Shown piece after piece: positions 26,101 through 38,900 of a stretch of 64,000 bases of DNA. The position numbers and the translations under genes are program-made. The DNA is from Cytospora piceicola (lineage: Eukaryota; Ascomycota; Sordariomycetes; Diaporthales; Cytosporaceae), in contig JALQBC010000008.1 of the NCBI GenBank assembly GCA_023375675.1, positions 186,001 to 250,000 of the forward strand, read 5' to 3'. The notes under the pieces are model-generated. The model worked only from the letters and a program-made list of their open reading frames with translations. It had not been told where the DNA came from and searched no databases. Within the stretch, counting starts at the first letter, position 1. The number at the start of each line of letters is the position of its first letter.

Positions 26101-28511
26101 GCATCACGAGCCAGAAGAGGTCATTTTGGCAGCACTGAGTGCTACTGATAGTATCAATGATCCCAATAAAAACCTGATGGCTCAAGTTTAGCGGTTACAG
26201 ATCACGTTGAAATTGTTGGTGAGGCTGTTTTCTACAGATCACTGTAGGGGTGATTGAGAGTTCGATTCAATGTTGTGTCCTATATCTCAGGTTCATGTGT
26301 TTGGATTGATTCCGGGGAATATGTGGAGGTGGCGTTGAACCCCACGCCAACCTTGGGATGGGCCCCACAAGAATAAACAACAAGAAGAAGAAGCAACGAG
26401 GACTTGAGCGGCTCAAGTTCAGCCTACCACACATCAGACAAGCCGGAAACAGTAACTGGCTTGGGCTTAAGTCGGTCCATCCAGATGCGTCTGGAGAAAG
26501 AACTGGGCGGCATGAGTTCGAATCACCAACGCAGCGGAGCTTTTCACACGGCTGTTGTTGGTGACAGTTGACAAAGCAGACAGAGCATTGAAATGAGCCT
26601 AGATCTGAAATCGTCATAGCCTCTCCCCGGGTTTTAGATTGCCGGGGCAATTTCCACTTTTCCTCCTAAGTGTCCGTAGGTCAACATGAATCTGGCCTAC
26701 TATAGCCCCGATTGAGAGGCTCACAACCCTGGAATGGGAAACGCCATGATCGGACGGGGTTTAGACGGGTTACTAATACCTGGAGACCTCGATACAGCAT
26801 TATCCCCGCGACCAGCCATGCTAAGGGAGCCTCCTAGGTCCAATAGGGCAGAGCAGTGACGGGGTCTGTTGTCGCCACCGTCGCACGCTTTGGCCTTCTA
26901 ACCTCCCGCGCCAAACCCAAGGGACCATGCTAGAGATACCTGGGTAGCTAGGTGGATAACGGGGTCTGTTCATGAGGAACGCTCGAGGCTGTCCCGTGCC
27001 GTCTGTCATAAAGATTTGGTTGTTCCCTTGAGGATGACTGAGATACCTGACTAGTACCGGGATACAGATTCCCGAGTATCTGGCTCTCTCTAGGGTCGTT
27101 CTTTTGTCTCGTATAACCAACCACTGATATGCTCTGGATTGTGTACGCTAAAGATTCTCCAGAGGATCACTCAACGGAAGTATTCTACGGAAACTATTCC
27201 GGCGTCGTGAAATTCCTCTGGGTTGTCTTCAAGTGAAGTGTATTGTGCCTTGGGTCGTCCTCCCGTAATGGGAGTCCTCCACACCACTCCACGTCCCATA
27301 GATCTGCGCCTTACGGGATTACTGTATATACTACGGTGAGGTTACAACGTACTCAACTAACTGAAAATGAAAGTGAAAATGAAAACGAATTAGCTCAGCC
27401 AGTCCTTGGACGCAGTGACGGCGCCAAGCAAGTCAAGCTTTCCTGACAGCAGCAACCTTGTAAGGCTTGTGCTGCGTGCAAGCGCAGCGCTTTGACACGG
27501 AGAGACGCTTGCAAGGTCATACCAGGTTCTCTTGGATGTTGAGGGCCCGGAGAAGTTGCCCGATTCGGTTAAGTATTCATCGTCGGCACCGTTGAGGAAA
27601 AGGGCCTGTCACAACGCTGGGCCCTTTTAGAGCACTTGAGCCGCATCATTGACGAAAGTGCTATCATTGCTGGGCAAACCTTCCATCTAGTTTACTTACA
27701 TGGCACCTGTGCATGTGCGGAAAGCGTAAGTCCCGCGTAACAGTCTCGACCCCGGCAGGCTAAAATTCACCTACTGTGTTCGATATGTGGATATCATTCG
27801 ACGACGAAGGACAGGCGAGCGCATAGGGCTTGTAGTTTGTGAGTGACCTGCGGCCAGGGGGTGACGATGATCGAGATGCGAGAAGGACTAGGTAGTGCTT
27901 TGATACTGAGGTAGCTTAGATAATCCAAACCATGCAATTGCGTTGGTCTGGTCTGGTCTGGTCTGGTCTGGTGGCCCCCATATTTACTTCCCTTTCCCTA
28001 CCAATCACCTAGAAAACAAACCACCTATTTCGACGCCTATGCTCACATATCACCATACCCCTGCAAGATTCTCGACCTCTGACCCCAGATCAGGAGCAGA
28101 AGGTCGAGATCCTCTTAGCCCCGAAATCACCGATACCTACCTTGGGTAGTTACCTACCTACTTCATTGTACCACTAGCGCTTCTGACCCTGTGACGTCCC
28201 CCCAAGACGTCGATTATATAACAAGTAGGTATCCTACCATCTCTACCCCTTCCCAAACCTCCTTGACAAAGAGTATCCCGCATCTCCAACAACTCATTCA
28301 ACCCGTTCACCTCAATCAACCATTCATCATCTGACTTGACCCCCTTAGCTTCCAATTTTTGCACCGCTTCTTGCACCTTACCTTGGCTTGCATTGTGCAT
28401 GCCTCCTACCCTCAAGAACTCGGGTCTCCCGAATACCATCTACATTATAACAAAGAATATCCACGACGCCCACGAGAAAGAACAGCCGTCCATCAACAGC
28501 ACTTGCCACTC
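23168..28511. other. Gene-poor intergenic region of about 5.3 kb
   Basis: Only short chance ORFs are present. A TRNA-like TTCGAAT at about 26515 fails folding. A GGTCT pentamer array lies at about 27945-27970 and a GACGTC-flanked patch at about 28190. The last 300 bp are the CT-rich leader of the Clr5 gene. Confidence 0.5.
27945..27970. repeat. Pentanucleotide microsatellite (GGTCT)n
   Basis: About five head-to-tail copies of GGTCT, ending in GGTGG. Confidence 0.8.
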
Positions 28512-29816
28512 ATGTTTGAGAATATGACCAGTTTTCCACAGTCTGATCCTCAGGCCTTGTGGGCATCCTCCATTCACTACACTGAAGACGAAAGAAGAAT
28601 AGAAGAGGAGAAAGTGAGCACCAGAATGTCAACCATGTCATACTCAATGCCCACGCCTCCCGAATCCCAATGCGACTGGAGTGGCAGCAACAGAGGCAGC
28701 AGTTTCAGCGACGCCATGTCCCCCTTGATGCTTGAGAGCACCAACACAGACTCTTCTCCTCAGATCCACCACGGGTCCCTTTCTGTGGGCTCGCGTCCCA
28801 CTGGTTCCACCGTGGCCATGGGTATTTCACAAGCCAACGTCAAGTCAGTCAACGTCCGTCAGCGCCGGTATGCTGGCGAGGACGACTGGCTCCGCCACCG
28901 GGACAGGATCATCTCACTGTACGAGAAGAAACCACTCAGGGACGTCATTGTCACTATGGTTGAGGAGTGCAACTTCCACGCGACAGAGCGCATGTACAAG
29001 GCCCGCTTCAAGGACTGGGGCGTCAAGAAGAACGTGACGGCGTCCGAAGTCCACAAGCTGACGCAGGAGGTGGAAAAGCTGCAACAACGCAGTGGACCGT
29101 ACCACAAGGTCTCCTCTGGTGACAGCGAGAGGGTGGTGGTGAACTTCGCCGGCCAGAACGTCAGACGCATCCAGAAGTACATCAAGCGGAAGCCCAAGGG
29201 GCTCGAAGTTCTGCGGAGGGACCCTCATCGGCCATTGGAGGTGCTCAAGGCACTGTCGGTGGACGAGGGGGCTCGAGCGGGAGAGGTGTCGATCGCCGCG
29301 GCAAAGCTTGAAGAGCGTGGGCAGACAACCCACGAAAACTCCCTACCAACACCACCACTTGACTCGTTCTCGTTCTGCTCCCCCGGGGCACAGATGCCGG
29401 CCCATGTTCCCCAGCAGCAGCACTATGCTGCCCCGCAGCAACACTATGCTTCCCCACAGCAACAGTTTTTCGTGGGCAACGGCTTCAACGGGTCAGACCC
29501 AAACGCCTACCTTTCATCTCCACCCTTCGCGCCGCCTTTGCCACCCCAGTGGCAGAACCACAGCCACGGCCACGGCCACGGCAGCTCAGTCGGCAGCACC
29601 TCCCCGATCATGATTCAGACGGACGTACCACTTGTCGATATGAGCAGTAGCCCTGGTGGGCTTGTGTATGGGTATGATCAGAACTTGGACTGGCAACTGG
29701 CCCCAGACTCGAACAACTGGCCGTCCCTCATGGCACATTCACACCCGATGGGCTCCCCTCTTGGAAACCTTGGCAACAATTTCGGCATGGTGTACGGCAA
29801 TGCCAATGCTTTCTAA
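28512..29816 (+). CDS. Clr5-domain protein, probable regulator
   Basis: One exon, 434 residues from ATG 28512 (MFENMTSFPQSDP); ATG 28524 is also possible. The frame is open further upstream but lacks a convincing Met. About residues 118-180 match the fungal Clr5 domain: a Trp-led start (DDWLRHRDRIISLYEKKPL), a middle in which helices end in ERMYKARFKDWG, and the hallmark WGVKKN. Family knowledge: Clr5 was named from a fission yeast silencing factor, and these domains sit at the N-terminus of many uncharacterised fungal nuclear proteins. The C-terminal 150 residues are rich in Gln, Pro, His and Gly (QQQHYAAPQQHYASPQQQ), like an activation or low-complexity region. The DNA target is unknown. 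The gene stands alone, about 570 bp before a divergent-function aminotransferase on the same strand. Confidence 0.82.
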   Translation: MFENMTSFPQSDPQALWASSIHYTEDERRIEEEKVSTRMSTMSYSMPTPPESQCDWSGSNRGSSFSDAMSPLMLESTNTDSSPQIHHGSLSVGSRPTGSTVAMGISQANVKSVNVRQRRYAGEDDWLRHRDRIISLYEKKPLRDVIVTMVEECNFHATERMYKARFKDWGVKKNVTASEVHKLTQEVEKLQQRSGPYHKVSSGDSERVVVNFAGQNVRRIQKYIKRKPKGLEVLRRDPHRPLEVLKALSVDEGARAGEVSIAAAKLEERGQTTHENSLPTPPLDSFSFCSPGAQMPAHVPQQQHYAAPQQHYASPQQQFFVGNGFNGSDPNAYLSSPPFAPPLPPQWQNHSHGHGHGSSVGSTSPIMIQTDVPLVDMSSSPGGLVYGYDQNLDWQLAPDSNNWPSLMAHSHPMGSPLGNLGNNFGMVYGNANAF

Positions 29817-30389
29817 GTGTGTTTGTGTGTGTGTGTGTGTGCAATAAGCGTGGGAGTATTGAGTTGGATGTTTTATTTAGGTCTGTGGGTGTTGGGATAC
29901 GTTGGGATGGGTCGGTGTTCTGTATTCCTGTATCAAGAGTAAGAGTCAGATTGATTGTAAGAGCAAGACAAGATGAAGCCACATTGGCAGCGGCATGACA
30001 AGAACCATTTATGTAGCTACATATTTACACATGCAATAAGAAGAGGTCTTTACTGCACCTAGAAAAGAGCGATATCGGCTATGGTGTTGACAGGTGGTGA
30101 CAGCGGTGACAGCCCTGTCCAGCATCCACAAATTACCCCAGATTCCTCCCCAGAAATCGAAAAGTGCGATGCATCATGCAGGTACCCCACCATGCCCCGC
30201 AATCGGAACCCGCTAATGCGCGTTGCTAGTAATAGCTCTAATTCGACATATTAGGAAATTTGAATTCTGCATACTTATTCAAGTACTTGATGACTCTACT
30301 GCTCACATAGTTGCTGATTGCTTCCGAACAACTTTTCTCCTTCCAATTTTCCCTTCCAGGCTTCGCAATAGGACCCGCCAGCCGTAACG
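29817..30389. other. Intergenic spacer with GT microsatellite
   Basis: A (GT)n tract, interrupted once at its start, lies at about 29817-29842 just after the Clr5 stop codon. Nothing else is seen. Confidence 0.6.
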
Positions 30390-31767
30390 ATGCCTTCCTT
30401 CCCTCCCCCTCCCTCCAATACACTCGATTGGGCCAACATTGGCTTCCGAATGCGCGAAGGTAAGCCACTCGAACATGCTGCGACCATGGCATTTCCCTCC
30501 TTTGCCAGCCGAGCCAATCCAATCTGACCTCTCTTTCCCACCGTCCTCCAGTCAACGGCCACATCGAATCCCGGTTCTCCAAGAAGACAGGAGAATGGTC
30601 ACCACTCGAGTTCGTAACGGACCCGTACATCCGCATCCACGGCATGGCCCCGGCCCTCAACTACGGGCAACAGGCCTACGAGGGCCTCAAGGCCTTCCGG
30701 ACGCCCGGCGACGCCTCCATCCAGATCTTCCGGCCGGACCGCAACGCGGCGCGGATGCAGCACAGCGCCTCCTTCGTCTCGATGCCGCCCGTGCCCACCG
30801 ACACCTTCATCGACGCGTGCCGGGCCGCCGTGGCCCTCAACGCCGAGTGGGTGCCGCCGCACGACACGGGCGCCGCCATGTACGTGCGCCCGCAGATGTA
30901 CGGCTCGGGCGCGCAGCTGGGGCTCACCCCGCCCGACGAGTACACCTTCTGCGTGTACGTGCTGCCGACGGGCGTGTACCACGGCGTGCACCCCGTGCGG
31001 TGCCTGATCCTGGAGGACTTTGACCGGGCGGCGCCCAACGGCACCGGCAGCGCAAAGGTCGGCGGCAACTACGCGCCCGTGCTGCGGTGGACGGACCGCG
31101 CGCGCGCCGACGGCTTCGACATCACGCTGCACCTCGACAGCGCGACGCACACCGAGGTCGACGAGTTCAGCACCAGCGGGTTCATCGGGGCCGCGGTCCG
31201 GGGCGGGGGCGTGACCATCGTCGTGCCCGACTCCAAGAGCGTCATCAGGAGCGTGACGAGCGAGAGCATCCAGGAGATCGCGAAGAGCTTCGGGTGGAAG
31301 GTTGAGCAGCGGTCGGTAAGTGGAATTGACCCTTTGTATTAGGTCCCACATTTTTCTGTTTACTTACGAGACGTGCTTAGATCAAATACTCCGAGCTTGC
31401 CGACTTCCAAGAAGTCATGGCGGCGGGTACGGCGGCGTCCCTGGTACCCATCCGGTCCATCACCCGTCGCATCGCCGCCTCAGACCCCAAGTCCCTCGCC
31501 GCGGTCGTCAAATCCCACGAACGGCTGTCGGTCGACGCGGCCAAGGGCGAGGAGACCATCACGTACGTCCCCGAGGGCCAGGAGGACGCGGGTGCGCTGT
31601 GCCTGAAGCTGCTAGCACAGCTCAAGGGCATCCAGATGGGCAAGGTCGAGGACGAGCTGAACTGGTGCTACAAGATCTCGGGCGAGGACTGCGTCAAGGC
31701 CGTCGGTCACGAGGTGGTGACGAATAGGGCCGCGGACGGGCAGGTGAGCATTGGCCAGACGGATTAG
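30390..31767 (+). CDS. Branched-chain amino acid aminotransferase (PLP fold type IV)
   Basis: Transfers the amino group between branched-chain amino acids and 2-oxoglutarate. Exons 30390-30459, 30552-31315 and 31381-31767 give 406 residues; all phases agree. Marks of the family are MAPALNYGQQAYEGLKAFR near residue 50, YVRPQMYGSG, and SAKVGGNYAPVL with the PLP lysine at about residue 192. The later motif, where housekeeping enzymes read EVGTMN or similar, is HTEVDEFSTSGFIGA. This variant is known from fungal BCAT paralogues, some in secondary metabolism, so the substrate could differ from Leu/Ile/Val. I see no presequence: MPSFPPPPSNTLDWANIGF lacks an amphipathic Arg-rich helix, suggesting a cytosolic form. 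The middle exon is very GC-rich, so the opposite strand is also open (30599-31351). I see no cluster partners nearby. Confidence 0.92.
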
Positions 31768-32299
31768 ATAGATCTGATCTGGGGATGGTTTTCTTTTGCT
31801 TCGGTGTCACCGTCTCGATTGCATAAGGATGGCCCCCATCGTGGATTGCAAAGGATAAAAATAGAGGCAACTGGAGACCAGAGAGAAATATAGCATTATC
31901 CAGCTTGGTTCTGGAAGCGATACTACATTGATATTATGTTATCAACGGCAATCGGGCACTATCAACCGGGTGGATTCGTTACAGCTTCCTCATTGAGAAG
32001 GACACCTGCAAGTGCTTGACGTCGCATCGGGTTGCTGTTTCTCCTTACCAAGGCCGGCAAATTCAGAACCTGACCAACCTTCAATATGGCACTTTAACCC
32101 TCTCAAATATATCCCTATTATAACGACGACTTTTGGGTAATACTCTGTATCATAAACATAGCAAAGGAATTCAAGCGAATAGGTACCGAGTTCAACGCCA
32201 CACGCCCTATGGTTGTTGAGTATGATGATCGAAGGTTGAAGATTTTGGTGATCTCGGAGGGGCTTGCCAGTTTCTGATGTGGCGGAGTCTGGCGGAGCG

Positions 32300-32338
32300 T
32301 TCACTACAATTTTGGACCCCTCGAGGGCGTTGAAGCTG
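32300..32338 (+). repeat. Short dispersed repeat, copy A
   Basis: TTCACTACAATTTTGGACCC followed by TCGAGGGCGTTGAAGCTG. It differs from copy B at a few sites, mostly transitions. Confidence 0.65.
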
Positions 32339-32560
32339 TAATCATGGTCCCAGAGCGGAGCCTTTGTAAGGAACCGAAGCGTTAAGCTGGGGAAAGCCTA
32401 TTTGGCACAGGATTAGCCACCAAACGATCTGTCCGTCTTCCAAAAAATTGAGACTGGGCTATGGCCGGTTCCTCGGATCCGGTAATGTGCTGTGTGCACT
32501 GTGGTGGTAATCCGGCCCCGCGGATCAAAGGGTTTGCGCAAAGGTGCAAAGCTAACGTAC

Positions 32561-32600
32561 TTCACTGCAATTTTAGACCCGTCGAGGGTGTTAGAGGCTG
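32561..32600 (+). repeat. Short dispersed repeat, copy B
   Basis: TTCACTGCAATTTTAGACCC followed by GTCGAGGGTGTTAGAGGCTG. It lies 261 bp after copy A and 106 bp before copy C. Confidence 0.7.
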
Positions 32601-32666
32601 GGATTCGGCACCCCGTCGTGCCAATCAACCCGGGATTGTTGATGATTGGTGGTAAATCAACTACCC

Positions 32667-32701
32667 TTCACTGCAATTTTAGACCTGTCGATGGCAGCCG
32701 G
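32667..32701 (+). repeat. Short dispersed repeat, copy C
   Basis: TTCACTGCAATTTTAGACCT followed by GTCGATGGCAGCCGG. The first 19 bases are identical to copy B. Confidence 0.7.
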
Positions 32702-32904
32702 ACACCTGGGGATCATTGGTGGGCGCAAATGGCGTAGGGCTCAGGGTTCGGGTCGCAGCAGCACAGCAGGGGCACCTGGCAGGTGGGTCTCACACGGGGT
32801 TCAAGGCCCGCCTCGGCTCGTCCCTTTCTATGCAACCACAGTGGAACCCCAGTTGACCCTCTCTCGATCCGTTGCCCTATGCTCCTCTCTACACCTTCCC
32901 CTTA

Positions 32905-35900
32905 ATTATTAAAGTCTTAGCAGCCGCTATTAAGGCTTTTACCCTTTACTATATACATTTATTTAATATATACCTTTAATACTAAACTGTTTTTTAAAGA
33001 TATCGCGATAGCGATAGCGTTTTAACTGTCGTCGTTACTATTACCTTCGGGGCTTCGTACTCCTCGTATATCTATAAATACCTATACGGCCTTTTTTTAT
33101 AATACTAACGACTATATAGTTATTACCGGGACCGGGAAACAATAGTAGTATATTAAGATTTAAAAGGTTTTAAGCTTGTTATTACTATTCGGGGAAGCTT
33201 ATAATCCTATTAAAAACCTTTTTACTTTTACTATTAAAAGTATACTTAAGCTAACTAAGCTATTTACAGTTAACGTAGTTAACTTATAAACGTAAAACGA
33301 GATCTTCTTTACTTTCTTATAAGCTTTAAATAATACGTTTAAAACCTTTACTATTAAAGTTTAGTTTTAAATAGTCTACGACTTTTATACGAGATTTAAT
33401 GTTTTTTTCGCTTCGACTATTCTTAAAAACCTTTTAAAACCTTTAATTTCGACTAATACGTTAACTACTTATACTTTTTTTATTAGGCTTACCTTTTTTA
33501 CTTTAACCGCGTTTTTTTATACGACTATAACGGTAGCGGCTTTTAATGTTTTTCTTTTACCGACGGTAGCTTATAGCGGTAAAGGATAAACGGAAAAATT
33601 TATAAAACTTATAGTATTTAAGTTTTACGTTAAAGCTAAAGTAAAAGATAACCTCTGTTTATTCTTCCGTTTAAATAATAAAATAAACCTTATTTAAAGA
33701 TATAAAACGTTTATATTCCGCCGCTTTATTTATAATATAATAAAGATTTCGTTTATAAATCTTTTTAATATAACTTTTATTTATATAAAGTAGTTTATCC
33801 GGCTATACGACGAAATTATTAAAGCTACGTTTTTCGTTAAAAAAGCCGAGTTTTAGTCTTTATTTAGCTATAATTCGGTAGAGTTTAATATAGTCTAGTA
33901 TACTTACTACGTAATAAATATTTTTACGTAGCTTTATAACTAGTAAAGTTATCCGATCGATATAGCTATAGTAGTTTTAAAAGAAGTTTTTACTTAAACT
34001 AAGTAATTTTTAATTTCCTATTAACTTAGCCGCTTTATTAATAATTAAATAAACACTTATACTTAAGTTATATTTTTTATTACTTTAGTAAAGTCGTGCT
34101 TTACTTTTTTCGGCTAAAGCTAGTTTAGCCGTTTTCTAAAGAAGAAAGCCTATTTCTTTTAATATATTAATTATTAAGAGTTTTACGAAACCTATCGGTA
34201 CTTATATAAAACGTATTATCGATAATACGGCGGAAAAGGCTATTAAGACGGCTATAATAAAGCTTTTAAGTATATTAATTACCGATTTCTTTACGTTATA
34301 GATAACCTCTTATACGTTATACGACTTCGGAGGGAAGGCGGCTAGTTCGTACGCTTTTTTAAGGTCGATTATAAGAAACTATAGAACGTTAGCGATAAAG
34401 CTTTTTACGCCTTATATATTACCTTTGTTTTAACTTTTTTTAAACCGGCTACTTTTTTTACTTTAACTACGACTTAAGAACGGCCTTCGGCTGTTTCCTT
34501 TATAACGCCTACTACAGCTACTACTTACTTAGCTATAGTTTCTGTTATTATTACTATTATTAACGGCTCTGCCTTTTATAACTTTTATCGACTGTTATTT
34601 TAGTAAGTTAAATAGTTAGCCGATAGTAACCTTTAAGCTAATATAGCTATAAAGATTAACTTTACTATTATTACTATCGCTTTTCCGTTAAGCGATACCG
34701 ACTTTATTAACCTAATCTTTTTTTTATAGTAAATCGGCTTATAACGCGCTTATAACTATAACGTTACTAGCTATAACGCAGTATTATTATTTTCTAGCTT
34801 AATATTAATCGGGGTATAAAATATAGTGTTATTTATAACGTTATACTAGCCTTCGTTTAAGCTAATAAAATAGATATCGTTTTTCTTTAAAAACTTTAAA
34901 TAAACGTTTTCTTAAACGGCTATTATTAAACTAAGACTTACTTTAAGTTCGACCTTTTCTTACCGGTCTGCTATTAGACTAACTACTTTACTTACTTATA
35001 TACCGTAACTTATATCCGCTATAAACGTAAGCTTTTTATAGATTAGATTATCTTTATTACTACTTATAACGTTTATTAGGTTTCGGTAAACAGATAACTT
35101 TTTATTAACGTATATAACTAACCTTACTTTTCGGCTATTACTTTTAAGGTTAAACGTGTTTTTATTGCTTAGTACCTGCTTTAGCGTTATTTTATCGAAA
35201 GCGACTTTAACTTTATATATTTACTTTAATAAAACGATAAAGGTATTATTAGTATCGGCGGCTTCTTCGCCGACTAGATTAATAGCTATAACTTTTAGCT
35301 ACTTAATAAATACGGTAAGCTTATTAATAGGTACGGTAATACCTTAAACCTAGCCTTTACTAATATTCCTTTTACGTAGTATAACGTAAAGGAATACTTT
35401 AACATAAGCTTTAACTATTTTACTTTTTTAACGTCTTTTTTTATATTAAATACTTTTAACCTTTTAACGTATAAGCTTTCTTATACGTTAAAAAAACTAA
35501 CGTAGGCAGTTATATTAGTTAAGTAAGAATTTATAGGCCTTTCGGAGGTTAGGTTAATTATTTTTAAACTAAACGTAGCTATAAAAGTACTAGTAGACTT
35601 TTTATAAGGGTTTTTACGTTTTATAAGGCGTATTAACAGACTTTTTATTTTTAATGCCTTTTAGTAGATAAATAAATATAAAGACCGATAACGTAATATT
35701 TTCGTTATATATCGGAAGTTTTTAAATTAGTTATATCCGGAGTACTATTATACTTATTAACTTTTCTGTATAGCTATCTGCCGTATTAAACGCGATTATA
35801 TATATTATATTATTAAAGATTATAAGACCTATAAAGATATTTGCCGGGTTATTAACTAGTTTTATAAAAGGCTAGCTATTACCTTTTCCTCTTTCGTAGT

Positions 35901-38900
35901 CGGTAATTAAATATATACTATATAATACGATAAGGCTAAAGCCTTCGGGCAGGCTATTTTATAACGCTTTTCGGCCGATAATAATATTCTTAACTTTTAA
36001 ATCCTTTTTATTATTTAACAGGCGGTATTATAAAATACTTATATTTTTATCGATAAAGCCGTTAACTATATTATTTATATAACTAATACGGTTTTTAAAG
36101 TCGACTAAATTAGTATCGACGCTTTAAAAGAGTTTTAGTCTTATATTAGTAAATACGTTTATTTCTTATATAAACGTTGTTTTATCTTTAGTTATTATCC
36201 GTTTATTTTTCGATAAGTAAAGGTAGTTATAATCTTAAAGCTTAGTAAACGCGATATATCTTCGATATAGGTATAGCGCTTTATTACCTTCTTTTCTTAT
36301 TTTAGTAAAGGTTTAGAAAGGCTAATTACCTAGCGACTTTTTTACCTTACCTTTATTTATTAGATATTTTACTTTAATTAGGTCGGTATACTCCTTTAAC
36401 GTTTTATAATAAACTTTACTACTGTTATAACTTATAACGTCGAGGCTATTTTCTTTTTAAGTAAAGTTGTTATTATAATTATATATAACGTTTAAAGTAT
36501 TTTCGACTCGGTTTTCTATAACCGCTTAGTCTTTTACTTATAAAAGTAAAGCTAGCCCGATATACTTATATATTACGTTTAGTTTTTTATAACTTTTTAT
36601 AAAGCTTATATCCGGCTTTAGCTAATTACTATAGGCTATTTTAACTTATTTTATAGCTTTCTTTAAAGCTCCTTTTTTTCCCCGATCCTTTTTCTCTTTT
36701 ATATAAAGCTTATTTATCGGCTTTCCGAGCTTATTAAACGGTTTAGCTACGTTAACGATATCTATCTTTTTTTTATTATAAGTATATTTTATAAAACAGT
36801 TATTTAGTCTACTATAAAGATTAATAAACTCTTTAATTAAAGCCGTAAGAATATAGTTTATTTCGATCTTAATAAAATAAAGGTTATATACTTTTTATAA
36901 TACCGGGAGAACTCTTTACTTATAGTTTATTATAAAAAGGTTGTTAAATCCTTAAGTAAGTCTTTTTATTAGCTAAATATCTATTTTAATTATAAACTAT
37001 AGTTTAAGTTATATATAAAACTTTAAGCGGCTAAAGCTTAATAAGTCTTTTAATACCTACGCAGCCTTTATACTACTATATAAGGCTTTTTTACTTATTT
37101 AGTCTGATTTATAGTTTAAGCTTATATTAAGTCGGTTACTACTTATAACGCCGAGGTTTAGTATTATAGTAATAAAAAACTATAATAAAACCCTTTTTAT
37201 AATTTAGTACCTATTAGTAATAATAGTTTAGTTTTTAAAATAAAGTTATACTTACTTTTTATATTAAAAGCTATTTTTCCGGTATAAAAAACTATACGTA
37301 AAACGGTTTTTTATTATAAAATAAGTATTCTTTTTCCCGATATCTTTTTTACCGTAGTATAAAAACGTTTTACCTTTTACTTCGGCTTTTTCGACCTATT
37401 ATACCTTTTAGTTATTAAGCTTTTTTTTTTATTGCCTTTTTTTTTATAATATCGCCGATAACGGCCTTTTATAAACCTTAAACGTTTTTTTACCTTTTTC
37501 CTGTTTTTCTTTCGGTTAATATTTACCTTTCGGGTATATACTAAGTCGGCTTACGTTCCGGTTATCTTTAAAAGTAAGTTAAAGGTAGCGATTCGCTATT
37601 TAAAGTAGTTAGTAAAGGTTTTTACGTCGGACTTAGTTATATACTTAAATAAGTCGAAATAAAAAACTAAAAAAGTAAGTTAAAGGTTTATAATTTATTA
37701 ATGTAGATCTTTAATTTACTTTTTTAAAAGCCGTTTTAATAAGATAAAGGTTTTTAATATCGAAATAACTAACGTTCTTTAAAGGCTTTAGTTTATATAT
37801 TATATCGTAAACTTAAATAACGGCTTTTACGATATCTATATTTACTTTAATAACTTTTCGGTTATTTACTACTTTTATAGTATTTTACCGGCTTTATTTT
37901 AATAAAAGTATATTTTTTTTTAAGTTTTAGCTATAATATAAAGCTTATATTATATATATACTTATTAGACTTTAAAGTATATAGATATCTTTAGTAACGA
38001 AAAGGCCGATAGACTTATTAATAAAGGCTATTACTTTCCGATCTTTTTTAAGTTAGTATTAGTTTTTTTACTTTTTACTATCTGATAAACTATAAAAAAA
38101 CAGACTAACTAAGCTTTTTAAACCTAATAGTATTAAACTATACCGGAGTACTATACCTTTTTCGGGTTAGCTACGAAGGTTATATACCTTTTCGAGCTTT
38201 TAATTTTATAATATCTTTTATAGTATTTATTTACTATTCGTACCGGTTATAGCGACTTTTAGTTATACTATTAGCGTTTTTAATATTATAATACTATATT
38301 AAAATACTTTTATAGCCGGCTAAAGACTTTTAGATATATTTTTCGATATATTCGTATCTTTTATACTTTACGACTAAAGATATTATTTTTAAACGTAAAA
38401 GCTACTTATAAGTATTTCGATAAAGACTTTTTAAAATATCTTAGTTTAATAAAACGGTTAGGTTTTTTCTTCCGCCTTATTAAACGTCGGTATCTATAGG
38501 TATATTAAGATACTACCTCTCGGTCTTTTAATACGACGGTATATCTTTTTCTTTTTATTTAAAGATATCTTATTTCTTTATTTTTATTTTTATTTTTATT
38601 TTTATTTCTGTTTTTGCTTTTACTTTACTTTATTCCTCTTTTAGCGTTTACGTTTCGATATTAGTAGTTTTCGCGGCTCTTTTTAGATAGACTATTATAG
38701 AACTTTTATAGTTAACCTCGGCTTTTTTCGGATATTAAGTTGTTCGACTATACTATAGATATACTTAAAACCGATTAAACGTTTATAGTTATAATAATAG
38801 TTAGTGTTTTTTACTTTTAATATAGCGGTATAAAGGTAAGGTAGGTTTTAAATAAGAGGTTTTATTTAGTTAGTATAGTATTTTAAGTTTAGTTATAGGT

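Larger units (their letters stand above)
31768..32904. other. Intergenic region with short direct repeats
   Basis: There is no gene. It holds three copies of a 35-40 bp repeat (32300-32338, 32561-32600, 32667-32701), and it ends abruptly at the AT-rich block. Confidence 0.55.

Noticed and set aside
26440..26540. Possible tRNA around a GTTCGAATC box
   Set aside because: The flanking 5-base T-stem does not pair and no matching acceptor stem or A box is in place.
35156..35347. 63-codon ORF in the RIP block
   Set aside because: Chance survivor in mutated AT-rich sequence; no motif.
38080..38088. ATCTGATAA inside the RIP block
   Set aside because: Expected by chance in AT-rich DNA and not next to a siderophore gene.
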